This document shows, piece by piece, positions 12,993-28,954 of a DNA stretch of 64,000 bases (within the stretch, counting starts at the first letter, position 1; each line of letters opens with the position of its first letter). The translations under genes and the position numbers were made by a program. A model generated the notes under the pieces. The model searched no databases. It was not told where the DNA came from and saw only the letters and a list, made by a program, of their open reading frames with translations. Source of the DNA: Epiperipatus broadwayi (Eukaryota > Onychophora > Udeonychophora > Euonychophora > Peripatidae); the NCBI GenBank assembly GCA_028023455.1, contig JAQFVV010000452.1:403001-467000 (forward strand), written 5' to 3'.

Positions 12993-14251
12993 CAGTGTTT
13001 CCCAAAGTGGCAGTACCGGAGGGGGATGGGTGGTGAAAACTTTTAGGGGGTAATAGTGGTTTCAGAAGCATTGGGGGTGGGGCATTCAGGTGGTCTAATC
13101 TTTTCTCTGGAACCACCAATTGTCAGCTTTAACTCAGTCTCAAACCAGTAATTTTTACATTATTTTTCCAATTTTATGGTTATTTTATAAATTGTTTATG
13201 TGCAAAAATATATAAAAAAGAGGTATAGTTAGAATAATTGTAAATGTTTTGCACATTTTTGATGGTTTTGTTTCTATTAACAAGTTAAAAAAATGCAGGT
13301 TATTATTGTATGACTAATTTTATCTTTTAGTAATAGATAGAAGTGGTTATCCTGTGCATTATATTTTTTGTTAAAAAAAATAAAGTAATTTAAGGCAAAT
13401 ATCAGCTGAGAGAATCTAAAAGATTTGTCATAGCTCAGATTTGTTTTGAATGTTTTGTAAAGATGGAAAAAGCTATTTTCATTGTATTAAAATTAGAAAC
13501 TATATATAAAATGGAACTCCTTGAAAAATTAAGAGTTTGAGTAGAAAATAAACGAAGTGAAAGATAAAAGTGTGTAAAAAACTATATCAATTGTGTTATA
13601 ATCAATTATCCAAGAAATTGGAGATAATAGCTGTAATAATGAAAGAAGAGTACTCAATTTGTATTGGTATAGGTATGGTATAAACGGTTTTCAGCAGGTG
13701 ATGGGGGGGGGTATCTCTTCTGAGTTGATTGTTTTTCTTGCTGTGTTTTGTTTGCTAGACGATTAAGGATTTACTGAACTAAAATAAATATTCTAGTTCT
13801 AAAGCAGAGGAGAATTTATGAAAGAAGGCAGAGCTGAGTCTAGCTTTAAATTATAGTCTGTCCAGAATTGTGTGATCGACTTTTGGTTGGCTGCAGTCAT
13901 TATTATAAAGATTTCTAGAAAAAGCTGAGAAATATAAAAATGCCTAAATTTTATCATTAAAATGCTAATGAAGTAAACTCCCAATGTTAGTGCTCCAGCC
14001 AGACTCCTATGCTGCTGTCATGTAGCCACAGATGCTAGCTGATGATGATGAACACCTTAATGCCTATGTTTTTCTGTGAAGAAGGGAAGCCTATTTATTT
14101 ATTTATTTATTATCATTATGTCTTGTCATTATAAATTTTATTGTATTTTTTTATTACTTGTATTTTTTTGTTCCTCTACAAATTATTATTTGATTTTCCT
14201 ACTTTAAAACAGTTCTACCAAATTAATTTCTGGAATGCTTATGTATATGCC

Positions 14252-14751
14252 NNNNNNNNNNNNNNNNNNNNNNNNNNNNNNNNNNNNNNNNNNNNNNNNN
14301 NNNNNNNNNNNNNNNNNNNNNNNNNNNNNNNNNNNNNNNNNNNNNNNNNNNNNNNNNNNNNNNNNNNNNNNNNNNNNNNNNNNNNNNNNNNNNNNNNNNN
14401 NNNNNNNNNNNNNNNNNNNNNNNNNNNNNNNNNNNNNNNNNNNNNNNNNNNNNNNNNNNNNNNNNNNNNNNNNNNNNNNNNNNNNNNNNNNNNNNNNNNN
14501 NNNNNNNNNNNNNNNNNNNNNNNNNNNNNNNNNNNNNNNNNNNNNNNNNNNNNNNNNNNNNNNNNNNNNNNNNNNNNNNNNNNNNNNNNNNNNNNNNNNN
14601 NNNNNNNNNNNNNNNNNNNNNNNNNNNNNNNNNNNNNNNNNNNNNNNNNNNNNNNNNNNNNNNNNNNNNNNNNNNNNNNNNNNNNNNNNNNNNNNNNNNN
14701 NNNNNNNNNNNNNNNNNNNNNNNNNNNNNNNNNNNNNNNNNNNNNNNNNNN
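14252..14751. other. Assembly gap of exactly 500 N
   Basis: Exactly 500 undetermined bases, probably a nominal size. It abuts an 80-bp AT dinucleotide run, which likely caused the assembly break. Any frame running through it is meaningless. Confidence 0.99.

Positions 14752-14831
<80 letters not shown>
14752..14831. repeat. (AT)n microsatellite next to the gap
   Basis: Eighty bases of pure AT; its true length is unknown because the gap truncates it. Confidence 0.97.
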
Positions 14832-14833
<2 letters not shown>

Positions 14834-14888
14834 TTGTTATTTGCTTTTAACACACTGCTCTATTTGAGAAAAGAGAAACTTTGTATGA

Positions 14889-14963
<75 letters not shown>

Positions 14964-14973
14964 CATCATCATC
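14889..14973. repeat. (TAA)n then (TCA)n microsatellite
   Basis: About 24 TAA/AAT units ending in three or four ATC units. The poly-tyrosine frame on the opposite strand is only this repeat. Confidence 0.97.
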
Positions 14974-15480
14974 TCTGTATGTGATTATTGAAAATTTATT
15001 GACATGCTGATTTGTTTTGTTTTGTTTTGTTGGCAGTGGTATTTCTTTTTTGTAAGTGTTTTTTCTTCTCGAAAGTGGCACATAAAGATGAGGTTTATGT
15101 TCAGTCTTTCAAAGATATTCTGCCTAAAACTTTGTGGTATTAATTAGCAGGGTATTAGAGTTTTGGATAGGGAGAAATCAGGAAATATAATCGATTTTGG
15201 TTTGATTTCACTCATTTAAACTTAAATTTAATAACTTTAAATTTTTTTTCTTGTTATTGATATTGAGTTTATGTTGATGCCTTATTACGATGCGTGAAAT
15301 TGACATCGTGTTATATCTTGTGTGCATCGTATAAATTGCGGGATAGGCATCATCCAATACAGTATCATTAGTTACTATTTACGTAAAAAAATATTAAACA
15401 GATTGAACATAGAAAACTGTTATACTGAGGGGGGGGGGGCATTACAAAATTTATGGCCTGAAAAAGTTTGGAAACCTATG

Positions 15481-16762
15481 ACATATAAATATATTTTATT
15501 AAGATATAAAAATATTAAATGCTTAAAATGTGAAAAGAAAAAACAATAAAAAATAAAATATATTTTAATGTTTTACTAGTGTTATTTTCAATTCTTTTAC
15601 ATTTTAAAAATTTACTAACTAAAACAAAAAATAATGTTAATAATAAAAAAGAATAGAAACGTAATCAATTACTATTATTTTCTTTTGCGTAAATATTTAA
15701 TGGAAAAAGAATTTTTTTTAAAAAATAAAGGCATACCTACATAAAAATATACAGAATATGCATTAATAAATAAATACTATCATGAAATAAATTATTGAAT
15801 AGACGAACTAGAACATTCAGTTGTGATAAAGATAAAATGAAAAAAAAAAAAAAAACGAAAGAAAAATGAAAAATACAAAAAGCAATTATATAGAAGACAG
15901 ATTAATATAGTAGAGAAAAAAAATCTAATTTAAAAGAAATAGTAAAAGAACAGTAAACCAATATTTATTTATAACTAGAAACCCAAGAACTTAAATTTTT
16001 ATAAATTTTATCAGCAAAAAATGTATTCTTACAGTTCTCAGTATTGCTAAATGTTAAAAATATCTCAACTTTATCAAACAAGATCATCATATTATAAATG
16101 ATAGAAGTCGATAATGATCAAGATATATTTAAAATTTAGATCTATAAACGGTAGAGAGTTATATTAATAATTTTTATTAGTCATTCATTAATCTACAGGT
16201 TATGCATTTAATGAATAAAATTTCTGTAGCATAAATTTCACTATATCACTCTCACACAAGATAGTCCTTAAATAAATCACTTAATGACAAAAGCTTCCCA
16301 ATAGCTCATCATAAAGAAAAAAGATGATGCTTCCAAATTTTCCAATTGCATAGTAGTGAAGATCATTTTATGCTTCCAAGAAAGGAAAACAAAATATTTA
16401 TTATATTGGCTGTTTAGATGGGTTGGTTATGAGCTACTGTTTAAAAGAATAATCTAAAATTGACTGAAAATGTTTCAAGGTTTACTTGGTCCATGAAAAA
16501 AGAATGTCTTATAATTGCACAGTAAGGCTATGTATATATTTCAGAAATCAAATATTTTTTAGCTATTTGATTGTAGAGCTGTTTTTTGAAAATAATAATA
16601 ATACTCTGAAAGTAATTTAAATCAACATTTAAAAATAGTTTCTTTCTGTATTAGTTTATAGCCAATATGATGATTTTCCCTAGATTATTGTCATAGAAAA
16701 AATATTCCATAAAAAAATCTTATTGTACTTTGATATTTATATATTAAGCTGATAAAACTTTA
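15481..16762. other. AT-rich sequence without recognised features
   Basis: Contains an A-run at 15840-15854 and no recognisable genes or repeats. Confidence 0.4.
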
Positions 16763-19069
<2,307 letters not shown>

Positions 19070-19426
19070 ATAACTTTTTGGGCTGCACTGTGTATTATTT
19101 TCCATTAAACACTGATATTTCGATGGACTAGCAACCACCATTATCAAGGTTAACTTTTGAAAGAAAAAATGTTAGGCTTAAAAAATAACGTGATTGTGTG
19201 CAAGATGAGAAATGAGATTCAAGTTCAGCATTCACAATATGAGGCTTATCAAAATGTTTATTTCCTTCAGTATTTTTACCTATTAATTTTAAGTTAATAT
19301 TAGATAAAATGAGAACTTCCACATAGCTGGAATACATTGTGCTTCATCAGCCCTATTTAAATCAATAGGTCTCTTTAATATTTCCATTGACTCTCTCATG
19401 GTTCTTAAATCATGGTTCTTAAATCA
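19070..19426 (-). pseudogene. Penelope-like element 3' end, left arm of palindrome
   Basis: On the minus strand this arm reads the C-terminal part of a Penelope-like polyprotein followed by its non-coding tail (AACCTTGATAATGGTGG, TCGAAATATC and the TTTTCCATTAAAC complement). Residues such as NLKLIGKNTEGNKHFDK and FSKVNLDNG-like text align with the right arm. It differs from the right arm by substitutions and by a tandem duplication of about 15 bp (GGTTCTTAAATCAT twice, 19399-19426) at the palindrome centre. The reverse transcriptase and GIY-YIG parts are missing, so it is a 5'-truncated insertion. Confidence 0.65.
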
Positions 19427-19429
19427 GTA

Positions 19430-19770
19430 TGATTTAAGAACCATGAGAGAGTCAATGGAAATATTAAAGAGACCTACTGGTTTAAATAGGGCTGACGAAG
19501 CACAACATATTCCAGATATGTGGAAACCTGTCATTTTATCTAATATTAACTTAAAATTAATAAGTAAAAATACTGAGGGAAATAAACATTTTGATAAATT
19601 TCATATTGTGAATGCTGAAATTGAATCTCATTTCTCATCTCGCACACAGTCACATTATTTTTTAAGATCTAACGGTTTTTCAAAAGTTAACCTTGATAAT
19701 GGTGCTTGTTAGTCTGTCGAAATAACGGTGTTTAATGGAAAATAATACACAGTACAGCCCAAAAAGTTAT
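19430..19770 (+). pseudogene. Penelope-like element 3' end, right arm of palindrome
   Basis: An open frame continues from the palindrome centre to TAG at 19710. It contains RESMEILKRPTGLNRADEA and then IPDMWKPVILSNINLKLI. In Penelope-like proteins the region after the GIY-YIG domain has the pattern 'ES.eI.k.p..LNR.dg..l...W.PvI', which this matches well from memory of the family. The non-coding tail follows to 19770 and mirrors the start of the left arm at 19070. Only the C-terminus is present. The frame is intact over about 90 codons, so the insertion is fairly young or the copy is repaired by its twin. The first codons come from the opposite arm and are not part of the element protein. Confidence 0.7.
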
Positions 19771-20274
19771 ATATATATATACACACACTTTTATTCCAGA
19801 TAGCAATGTCTATTGGTTCCCCAAAATGCCTTGTAAAGTAAAGTCTCACATAAAAAATAAGCAATGATAATAAGTTCATATTGGGGAAAAATAAATTTGT
19901 TACTTTATATTTAAAATATAAAAAAGTTCTAATAAAAAAATAAAGCATAAATTGTAAAAAAGTGTTCATTAATGATTATTAGCATTGCAAAAAAATTGCA
20001 AGTTTTACTAATTAGAAATTACAAAAATAAAAAACTTTAATTATTGAACATAAAGGGCATAAAAAATGAAAGTATACATTGTGATTAATTTTTATTTCAT
20101 CATGCTTTATTTTAATTCAATGAAATGTGATTTAGGAAATAATATTCTCCAGCTATTATAGAGGCAAAAACAGCAGATCTTTGATGAAAATTTTTTTAAA
20201 TTATTAGCTACTAAATATTTTAATATATGATATTTACCCACAGGTTAGTGTTTTTTTAATATTATGCTTAATAA
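19771..20274. other. AT-rich sequence without recognised features
   Basis: Begins with short (TA)n and (AC)n runs beside the palindrome; otherwise nothing recognised. Confidence 0.4.
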
Positions 20275-20540
20275 AATGGATATTAACTCTCTCACATTGA
20301 GTCAATTTTTTCTTTTCATTTGCTTTAAACTTTCAACATTAATTTTATTATTAAATCATTATTATATATCACAATATAATAAATTTGACTTCAATTGATA
20401 CACATTTTTGTTTAAAAAATAAAAGTTTTAAAAAATCATATTTTAATTTTGCAATTATTTTAAAAATTAGATTTTAATCAAAACAAAGCATCACTTCATC
20501 ATTCAGTTGTCAGAAGAAGAAGATTGAATTTGCAAAGTGA
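20275..20540 (+). repeat. Dispersed AT-rich repeat, family C, copy 2
   Basis: Matches 33395-33680 in inverted orientation, from the ATTAACTCTCTCACATTGAG region through AATAAATTTGACTTCA to AGATTTTAATCAAAACAAA and the following GAATTTGC-like end. No coding sequence or terminal repeats are visible. Its extent is set by where the alignment by eye fades. Confidence 0.55.
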
Positions 20541-23500
20541 ATCGTACTTTTTTTAGTATTTGTATTTAAAATGTGAATAAACTTATATCAATGTCTGGTA
20601 AATTAAAAAACCTATGGCTTAAAAGTTTACATTTTTTAGTAATTTTCATGATATGATTATATTGTCTAACAGACTGTGATCAATGACATGTTGCTAAACA
20701 GCTCATAATTGTCAATCCTGTAATTTCCATTCCTAATGTTGTGCAGAAAAATATAACCTTATATATTAAAAATAAAATTACTTATGTAGAAAACAAATCT
20801 TTAATAATATATATTCTTGATTTATAATAAATATTACACAGTTATTGTAATAAATCCACAAAAACATTTCACAAAATCAAGTTTTAAACATTCAAAATAT
20901 TTTCTCAAAGTAATACCACAAAGTTTTAGTTAGACTTCCAAGAAAACCAATAATGTGGATTTTAACAGTCTTTGATTTTTTTCACATTTGAAAATATCTT
21001 GACGTCTTTGAAATTTTTCTGTAATTAAATTATTAAAATAAAATATAAATAAATTTTAACAGTTACAATCAAAAAAAAGTTAGTGGAATCTTTTATTAGA
21101 TAGCATCTCGTGCAAATTAAATTTTTTAATTTCTTTTATGTTTTGTTAAGACAATAATTAATTTTGTTTTTAAATTATGAATTTTTTTTATTTTATATAT
21201 ATATGCAGTAAAATTAAACAAAATCTACATTTTATTGTATGATCAGCATTATTTTCCTAGGATTATTTTCACATAAAATGTCTATTTGTTTTTGTGCTGT
21301 ACACAAAAAGCAAGTAGATAATTAAGGTCTACTGTTAAAACTTTAATTGACAACACCTATTTGAAATATATGAATAAAAAGATACCTGAAAAAAGAAATG
21401 ACTCTCAAGATATTATTCATGCTAAATCTGCACTTTTCAATTGGCCCACATCACAATTTGTCATTCATATCTTCATCATTTATTCAAAATTCATTGTTAA
21501 GTTATTAAAACAAATAATAATGATTATTATTATGTATTTAAGCAAAAGAGCATTTATACAAAAAGATCAATAGATAGAATTTTTTAAAATAATATATAAA
21601 CCTATGAATTTGTATCACTTGCTAAGAATTGTAAATATTTATACTATTCCACTTTGTAAAAATAAAAAATATATAAAAGATTGCAGTAATTATTATGAAA
21701 TATTACTATCCACAATAACTAAAGTTTTTTTAAAATTTTTTGTTGTTGACTAAGTTGTTTCCATAATTGATGAATTGTCCCCAAATACATTAGTATGGTT
21801 TTTATTAGTAAAATGTCTTGTAGATATAGCTTTTCGAATTGTGAGAAAAAAGTCACAAGCAAGGATGTGGTTTAGATATTACTATTATTATTTAGTCAAA
21901 GTATTAAATTTAATTACATTTTATGGCAATAGCTGAAAGAGGATCATCGTCTACAGAAATATTATTTACTGGTGAGAAAAAAGTTTAAAATATTTGATAT
22001 TAAGCAAGGATTCGATGGAAATGTGTACTAATTTCTATATTTTTTAGTAGTGTATAAATGACTATATATAAAAGGCATTAAAATATGATATATATTTGAT
22101 GATCCATTTGTAAATTAAACTTATTAAAAATCACAGCAAGAATTTTTTTGTGGTCCAATTTCATTTCTCAAGTATTTTTGCCTTCTATAGTTTATAAAAA
22201 AAGTTCTATACTAATTCACATAATCATCTTTTTCATTTTTTATCATTTACATATTTATTTTTCCTAATTTCTAAAACTACAGAACGCAGTCTTTTACTTT
22301 TATTAATTACAAATTTGTATTGTTTTTGATAAGGATTATTTAATACATATCTTCTTTTGTATGTCAGATACCTATTGGTTTTTGAAGTAGTAAACACTAC
22401 TGCTTCAGTTTGTCAGTTACTAATATTTATAACATCATCTCCCTTTACATATCCCATTGTTATTATCTGCCTTAGTATTAATCCATTTACATTGTTCTGT
22501 CTTTTTGTAATTTTCTTCTGATCAAAACCTTTTATTTTTCAGTATTTTTATTTCTAATATTTTACCACTTTTTATTACTGTTTTTATATAAAAATAATTT
22601 TTCCCCAACTTCAGAGATGGATTTATCTAAGTTCAATGTTAAACTTTACTTCTGTATAGAATGAAATTTTTATGCATTTATTATTCTAGTTAATTTGTGA
22701 GTGTTAGTTTTTTTGGCTGATGTATTTTGTCTTAACAAAAAGTAGCTGAATCTAAATTGTGATTATCCAGTGATTTTAATATCAATTGACTTGAGAGATT
22801 GATGCTTGTCTAACAATGCTGAAAATTTGTAATAGATGTAATGCCACAGTATTTAGTTATTAAGTATATTTAGAAATATCTTTGTGCTGGGAAAAGTAAT
22901 TACTATCATAAGATTAATCTGTTCATATAATTCAATCAGTTATTCATTGCTATCATTGAACACAATTTTACTAAATTTCCAACTATAGTATGTTTTGCTC
23001 ATATATTTATATTTATATTATCAATCATAATAATTTTTATTACAGTATTAACTTATGTATTTATCAATGGCAATGATTATGATAAAAAAACATTTTGTTA
23101 CATATTTGGACATAAAGAACATAAAAATCAAATTGATTAAAAAAACACCATTGAATGGAAAACATAAAGTATTTTAAGCAAAGTATTTGAAATCACATTT
23201 GATTAATTAAAAATTCTTTTGACTTAGGTAATGTGATTTTGAAAGAAGACATACTTAATTTTGATAGATTACAGCAGGTTGTTGCTTTTTGCTTAACTTA
23301 TTATTAATTATACTATAAGTTGTAAAAATAAATTATGAGGTCAAAGTCGCTTAAAAATATAACACTTTTCCCATCAGTGGCCAAAACTGTATTATTTTAC
23401 ACTTCAATAGCTCCAATTGATAATCAGATCATCCATATTAATCTGACCAATCAAAGTTAACATAATATATTTTTCTGTAACTAATAATAATTAGTTAACT

Positions 23501-26500
23501 ATTTTCATATCAGTAACTGGAAGTCATTGTGGGTTATCTAAAAAAATTCCAGTTTGTTTATGATCTAAAATATGGATTAAATCTCAATAAAATTTTGTGG
23601 AAATGTCAAGCAGATGGTTTTGCTGCTTATTGTAAAACACAAACAAAAAATAACAATCAAAAATATGCCATTTAAAACGAGGTAATTATCATATATAGTA
23701 AATATGTAGTATTTAATTATAAAAATAGCTACAAAGCATTCAAAAAGTTGTAAAAAAAACTTTATTACATAATGTAGATAATCTTGACATTTACAAAAGT
23801 GAACAATAAACTTTTTTATTCTTCTCAAAATTATTATTAATTGAAAAGAAATCTGAAAATCATTTATTGTGATAATGGTATTGTATCATATTGTTTAAAA
23901 TGCTCTTGTATTATATTTATTTTTGCCTATTCACAAAATTTTAATTAAAAACAAAGTTTACATTTAATTTTGTAATTGTGTTTACTTTTTTAAAGACAAG
24001 AAACCACAGAAGAAAATAAACTTATTGAAATTTTTATTTCCTTTATAAGTTAAGGTTTGAAATGTTTTATGTATAAATAAATAATAGTAGATTTTATTTT
24101 TTTAAATAAAATCTTCAGCGAAATTAATTTATATGATACTTATTTAAAAAATCTAATTTGTAAATATATTTTTTATTAAGCAAACACATTTAATTTAATG
24201 TTTGTCATATGTATTGCAAAACAAACAATAATATTTAATCAACTAAATTAGTTAAGATAAGAAATATTAATTTGACTTCTTGCCAAAAAAAATAGAAATT
24301 ACGATATTAAGAATTCATTTTATTTAAAGATATTAATTCAGGTCATTTTTACATAATTAGATAATTTAATTTAAAATTTTAATAATAAAAATATAATTAA
24401 AATTGCTTTAAGTATCGATTTTTATTTATGGATTTTAAATAAAGGAAAATAAAAATTTATTTAATACAATATTAAATATATTTAAGTAATTTTTTTTTTT
24501 TAAAATAAACACTTAATATTTTAAACTTAAGAGATTAATGTAAACAGACATATAACAAATTTAAATATGCTTATATTATTAATCAATAAAATATTTATAT
24601 GAAATTTCAAATATTTACTCATGTTAAAAAAAAGAATTTAAAAAAAATTTGATTTGCACTTTTTTAATTAATAAGTAAATTAATTTATAGTTTTAAACTT
24701 AAATGTGCACAAAATAAATTTTTACAAAAATAATATTTAAAATGGTGTTAGCAGAAGTGAATATAATTACAAACAATCAACAATAAAACTCTCAATTATT
24801 TTATTATGTGTTTACATTGTTATAAAAAATTAAATATTTCAATTTATATTTTCTAATTAAATTTTACATTTTTCAATCAAACTGAATTCATATTTGTAAA
24901 TCTATATTTATTTATTTATTAAAATTATTTGATAACATTTAAATATATTTAAATAAACTGTGAACAGCTAATTAAAAAATAAATAAACACGTAAAACAAA
25001 CAAATCCTAAAAAAACAAAAAATGTTGTAAATTGCTACAAGTATATTATATAAATAATTTTTTGTTCAATAAATATATTATTTAAATTATGAAAATAAAA
25101 GTAATTTTAATTATAACGAAATCAAAATATCTATTGTTCAAAACTGTTTTTCCATTTTTTACAATAATCAGAATTATTGCTGAATAAGTTTAATCTTGAA
25201 ATTGAACATCACATTATACATCTATTTAAATTTTATTCAAATTATGCAATATAATATTTGTATAGATAAATAATATGATGCACAAATTTAAAAATAAAAT
25301 TATTTAATTTTGGTGTAAAACTTTCTTATAATTATTATTTAACATTTTATAATACATAAGAATATTTTTTAAAGGAATGCTTTTATTTAAAATGAGGACT
25401 AATGCTCTAAAAATAAAATTATTTTTCTTAGAGCACAATTTTAATTGTTATGTATAATTTTAAATAAAAACAAGAGCAATTATAAATTAATTATTTCAAA
25501 CAATAATAAATATTTATCTTGATCACAAACTTTACTGAATAAATGAATTAATTTATGGGTTCCCTTGCTTTTATTTAAAGGTTTGTATAACAATAATGAT
25601 TGCCATTGAAGATTTTTTTTTTTACTTTTTAATGTACTAGTCCTCACATTAAGTTAAATACATTTTTTAAAAAAAATATTATACGTTTAAGTATCCAGAT
25701 TAATGCTATATGTCACAGTATTTAAAAAAATAAAGAAGTTTGTTGATCTTGTTTAATTTTCACTTCACTTGATTTATGGATAATGGAGGTTTTGAAATAT
25801 AATGTTAACTAGAAAACCATGACTATCTAATTCTTTCAAATAATATTGTTTACTGCTAATTCTAGCATCAAATCATAAATCTGTTGTGATCAACTTCAGA
25901 AAAAGATATAAACAAGTAAATAAATAAATAGATTTTGGAAATACTTAAGTATATCATAGATAGATCATTTGAATAAAATCAATATTATTATTGTGTATTA
26001 CACATTTCAATTTCTGTTATTGCAATCATAATAGCAACACCTATTATAAAATTAAATGTTTTATGTTTCATATTTTTTTGTTCATAAATGAGTTATGGGA
26101 AAATTATTATTAAAAACATATGTAAAAACATTTATATTCATTAAAATGTATTAAAATTGTGATATGAAATTTTTATTTTGGGTTAAAATGAAAAATAATA
26201 TTGAACTTGCAAAACAAGATTTTATTTTCACTGTATCCAATTATTTTAAAATCTTTATTTCACTTGTTAATTGGAGACAAATGTTCTTGAACAATTTTAC
26301 ATCATTGAGTGAGATTTGAGAGAATTTCAACAGTTGTCATGACAACAATAAAATCATCCAGAGTATCTTATAAACAAAACCAAAATACTGCAATTTGAGT
26401 TCTTGTAATTTTATAATTGCCTAGAATGGATAAATTCATGTCTGTCTTTAAACATTTATCAAATTTTATTGTTTAAGTGGTTAATTTCTAAAACTATAGA

Positions 26501-28954
26501 AAAATAAAATTTTTAATTATCTCTCCATTCAATTGGTGCCAGTCCATTGATTAAATTCCTGGGGATATGACAAAATGTAAAACAATAAAACAAAACCATT
26601 AAATTGTGCAAGTTGGCTGTGAAGAAAAAAAATTCTGTCATCAAACATCTAGAATTCCATCTATTTATTTGTGATGAATGTAAACCCCAATTATGTATAT
26701 ATGGGTATCATATTTCAGATCAATGGATTTCACAAGATCAATCAACTTAACTCATTTGTAATATCAAACAATCTATATTTCACTTTCTTAACCTGGAAAG
26801 AAAAAGTTAGCATTTATTATTCACTTGGATATGTCTGAATTTTTGTCAATGAAAAAAAAAATCTCTTTATACATAATCACCAATGAAAAATAAGAATAAA
26901 ACCAGTGATATGTGATTTTACATCGACTAAGCACCTATTATTTTAAAGGCTTGGATACATTTATATGCTTAAAAAAATATTGGAATTTAAAATGCGAAAG
27001 TAATTGGATTGAAATCTGTGATAAGTATCTTTCATGCTCATCTTTTCTACTTAAAAGATAATCAATTCTACACATTAGGATCAGAAATCAGGAACCAGAA
27101 GCTCGATGGACTAGTGAGTGAAAATGGAGAGACTTTTACTTAGATGGTATGATTTCTATGTATATGTATTTTTTGTTGTTGTTTTATTAAAAAAAAAGGT
27201 TTTACATTTGCTCAGATTTTATTTGAAAAATGGAAGTAAATAGTATTTATTATAGAATTCACACAATAAAATGGTTGGAGAGATTCATTTTTATTCTCAC
27301 TATTTCAACTCTTACTGATGAAATAGGTTAATATGAGCCAATGTTTTCAAGCATTTAAAATTTTAATATATATGCCAGATTTAACTTGGGGATATTCATA
27401 TAGAAAAGTGGTTTAAATATAACAGAGTTTTTTATATTACCATAATTATTTAGAAATTGCATTAATGAATAAATGGGGATCAATTTTTATTTGATTACAT
27501 TTTTTATATTGTTGTATATTCTATTTAAAGTCTCTGGTAGATATTTAAAATCTCTCCTTCAGTTTAATATAGTATTATTATCAAGCAACACATTTTTGGA
27601 GTTTTATATACATATTTTATTATTTTTATTGACTCTATACAGTAATAGGCTACCAATTATTTATATATCAAAGAAACCTATGATTGTATATTTTTTAACT
27701 GGTTATGATTTTTATTACAAACATCATTTGTTTGTCCTGTTATATTATTTTTGTTATTACTGTTATAAATTTTTATTATAAACCAATAAATTTAGAATTA
27801 ATTTAAAATCCAGTGAATCTGTCTAATTATTTTTTAAATGTCCATGATAATTTTGGTACTTGAAGTTTGATTCAAGATCAAACCTCTCTTTGTAAGTGAA
27901 ATAGATTTAGATACATGTACATTTTCTTATATATTACCATTACTCTTACTTTAATTATATATAAATGTGATATTTATCATTATATTGGAATATTTGTTTA
28001 CTAATCTAAATATTAATACTTATCTAAATCAATATTACTGGTAGAAATAATTTTATTAGTTCAAGATTGATTATTTATTTGCTTATCTTGCCAGGTTACA
28101 AAAATTTTAATAGATTTTGTTCTTTTATTATTCAGAATGATTTGTCTTAATTACTTTTAACCTTCTTTAAAGTGGAAATCATAAATTTTATGAACTAGTA
28201 TAACTTAATATTATATTTTGCTTGGATAACTGCCAATTATTGTCATATATATAGTTTAATTGTTATAAAATCCATTTTTATAATCGATTGATTGGAGATT
28301 TAAGTAGTTGAGTAATATCAGTGATTGTAAGTCAGTAAATATCCAATAGAAACCTACAGTATATTTTATATAATATGATTGGGTACTGTAAAAATGTGAA
28401 ATTATCTAATAGATTTATTGATAATAAATTCTTGTAGTATTTCATTTTAAAGCATAACTTAAACAATAATTACATATCAATATAATGTAAAGTATGAATG
28501 AAATCTTGATATTATATTTAGAGTTTTATTAATTTAGATACAAAACTGAATTAGGGTTTATTTTATTTAAACATTATAAATATCGTGTAGTCTAGAAAAC
28601 ATTAAAATGTAATTATAATTATTTAGAAACTGGTTGATTTAAATAGAATGTTATTAAATATTAAAATAAATTTTGCATTACTATAAATAATATTAGATTA
28701 GTAAAGTATGTCAGAATTTAGTTATTTATTGATTCAAATTTGATTTTATTCAAATAGGTATTTAGGCATACATCATTGTTTAGGACAATGATATACAATT
28801 TCACTGATTATTACAGTTTACTTTGTAATAGTGAATAGATTTGTTGATGTCTGAAGCAATGATCTCATTTGCTTTATTTTATTTTAAATACAATCTGAAT
28901 AAATAGCTGAAATACACAGGCTTATATATACCTGTGTCTAAATATGTAATAGAC
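20541..28954. other. Long AT-rich stretch, no genes recognised
   Basis: The longest plain segment of the window. Small open frames at 21361-21573, 23577-23828 and 27473-27781 are AT-driven, rich in Phe/Ile/Tyr/Lys and without motifs. A short palindrome (GCTCTAAAAATAAAA / TTTTTCTTAGAGC) lies at 25401-25433. Inverted AGGACTA-containing ends at about 25393 and 25639 might mark a small non-autonomous element, but the interior does not support this further. A stretch around 22300-22560, read on the minus strand, has a short open frame with no recognised family. Confidence 0.4.

Larger units (their letters stand above)
12993..15480 (+). mobile_element. hAT-like DNA transposon remnant interrupted by an assembly gap
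   Basis: The left end CAGTGTTTCCCAAAGTGG (12993-13010), followed by a G-rich stretch, is typical of hAT terminal repeats. The sequence ending at 15480, read on the minus strand, begins CATAGGTTTCCAAACTTTTT, a second hAT-like end. Between them, broken frames around 13803-13950 contain FWLAAV and RKS-x-EI-x-KCL, faintly like the 'FW..v....y..LS.kA' segment of hAT transposases. The flanking 8-mers (CTATAGAT left, CTATGACA or ACATATAA right) do not match well. The two ends may therefore belong to different insertions. The assembly gap and several microsatellites lie inside. Confidence 0.4.

Noticed and set aside
14141-14893. Long open frames spanning the N run
   Set aside because: They exist only because N codons are not stops; the readable parts are AT-rich flanks and (AT)n.
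14860-15081. Poly-Tyr frame on the minus strand
   Set aside because: It is a translation of the (TAA)n repeat.
19085-19150. TTGATAA...CCATCGAAATATC in the Penelope-like tail as a ribozyme
   Set aside because: It overlaps the coding end of the protein, the core is wrong at two or more invariant bases, and the resemblance can be explained by the coding sequence.
25391-25650. Small element with AGGACTA inverted ends
   Set aside because: The ends match over too few bases in AT-rich sequence and no target-site duplication was seen.
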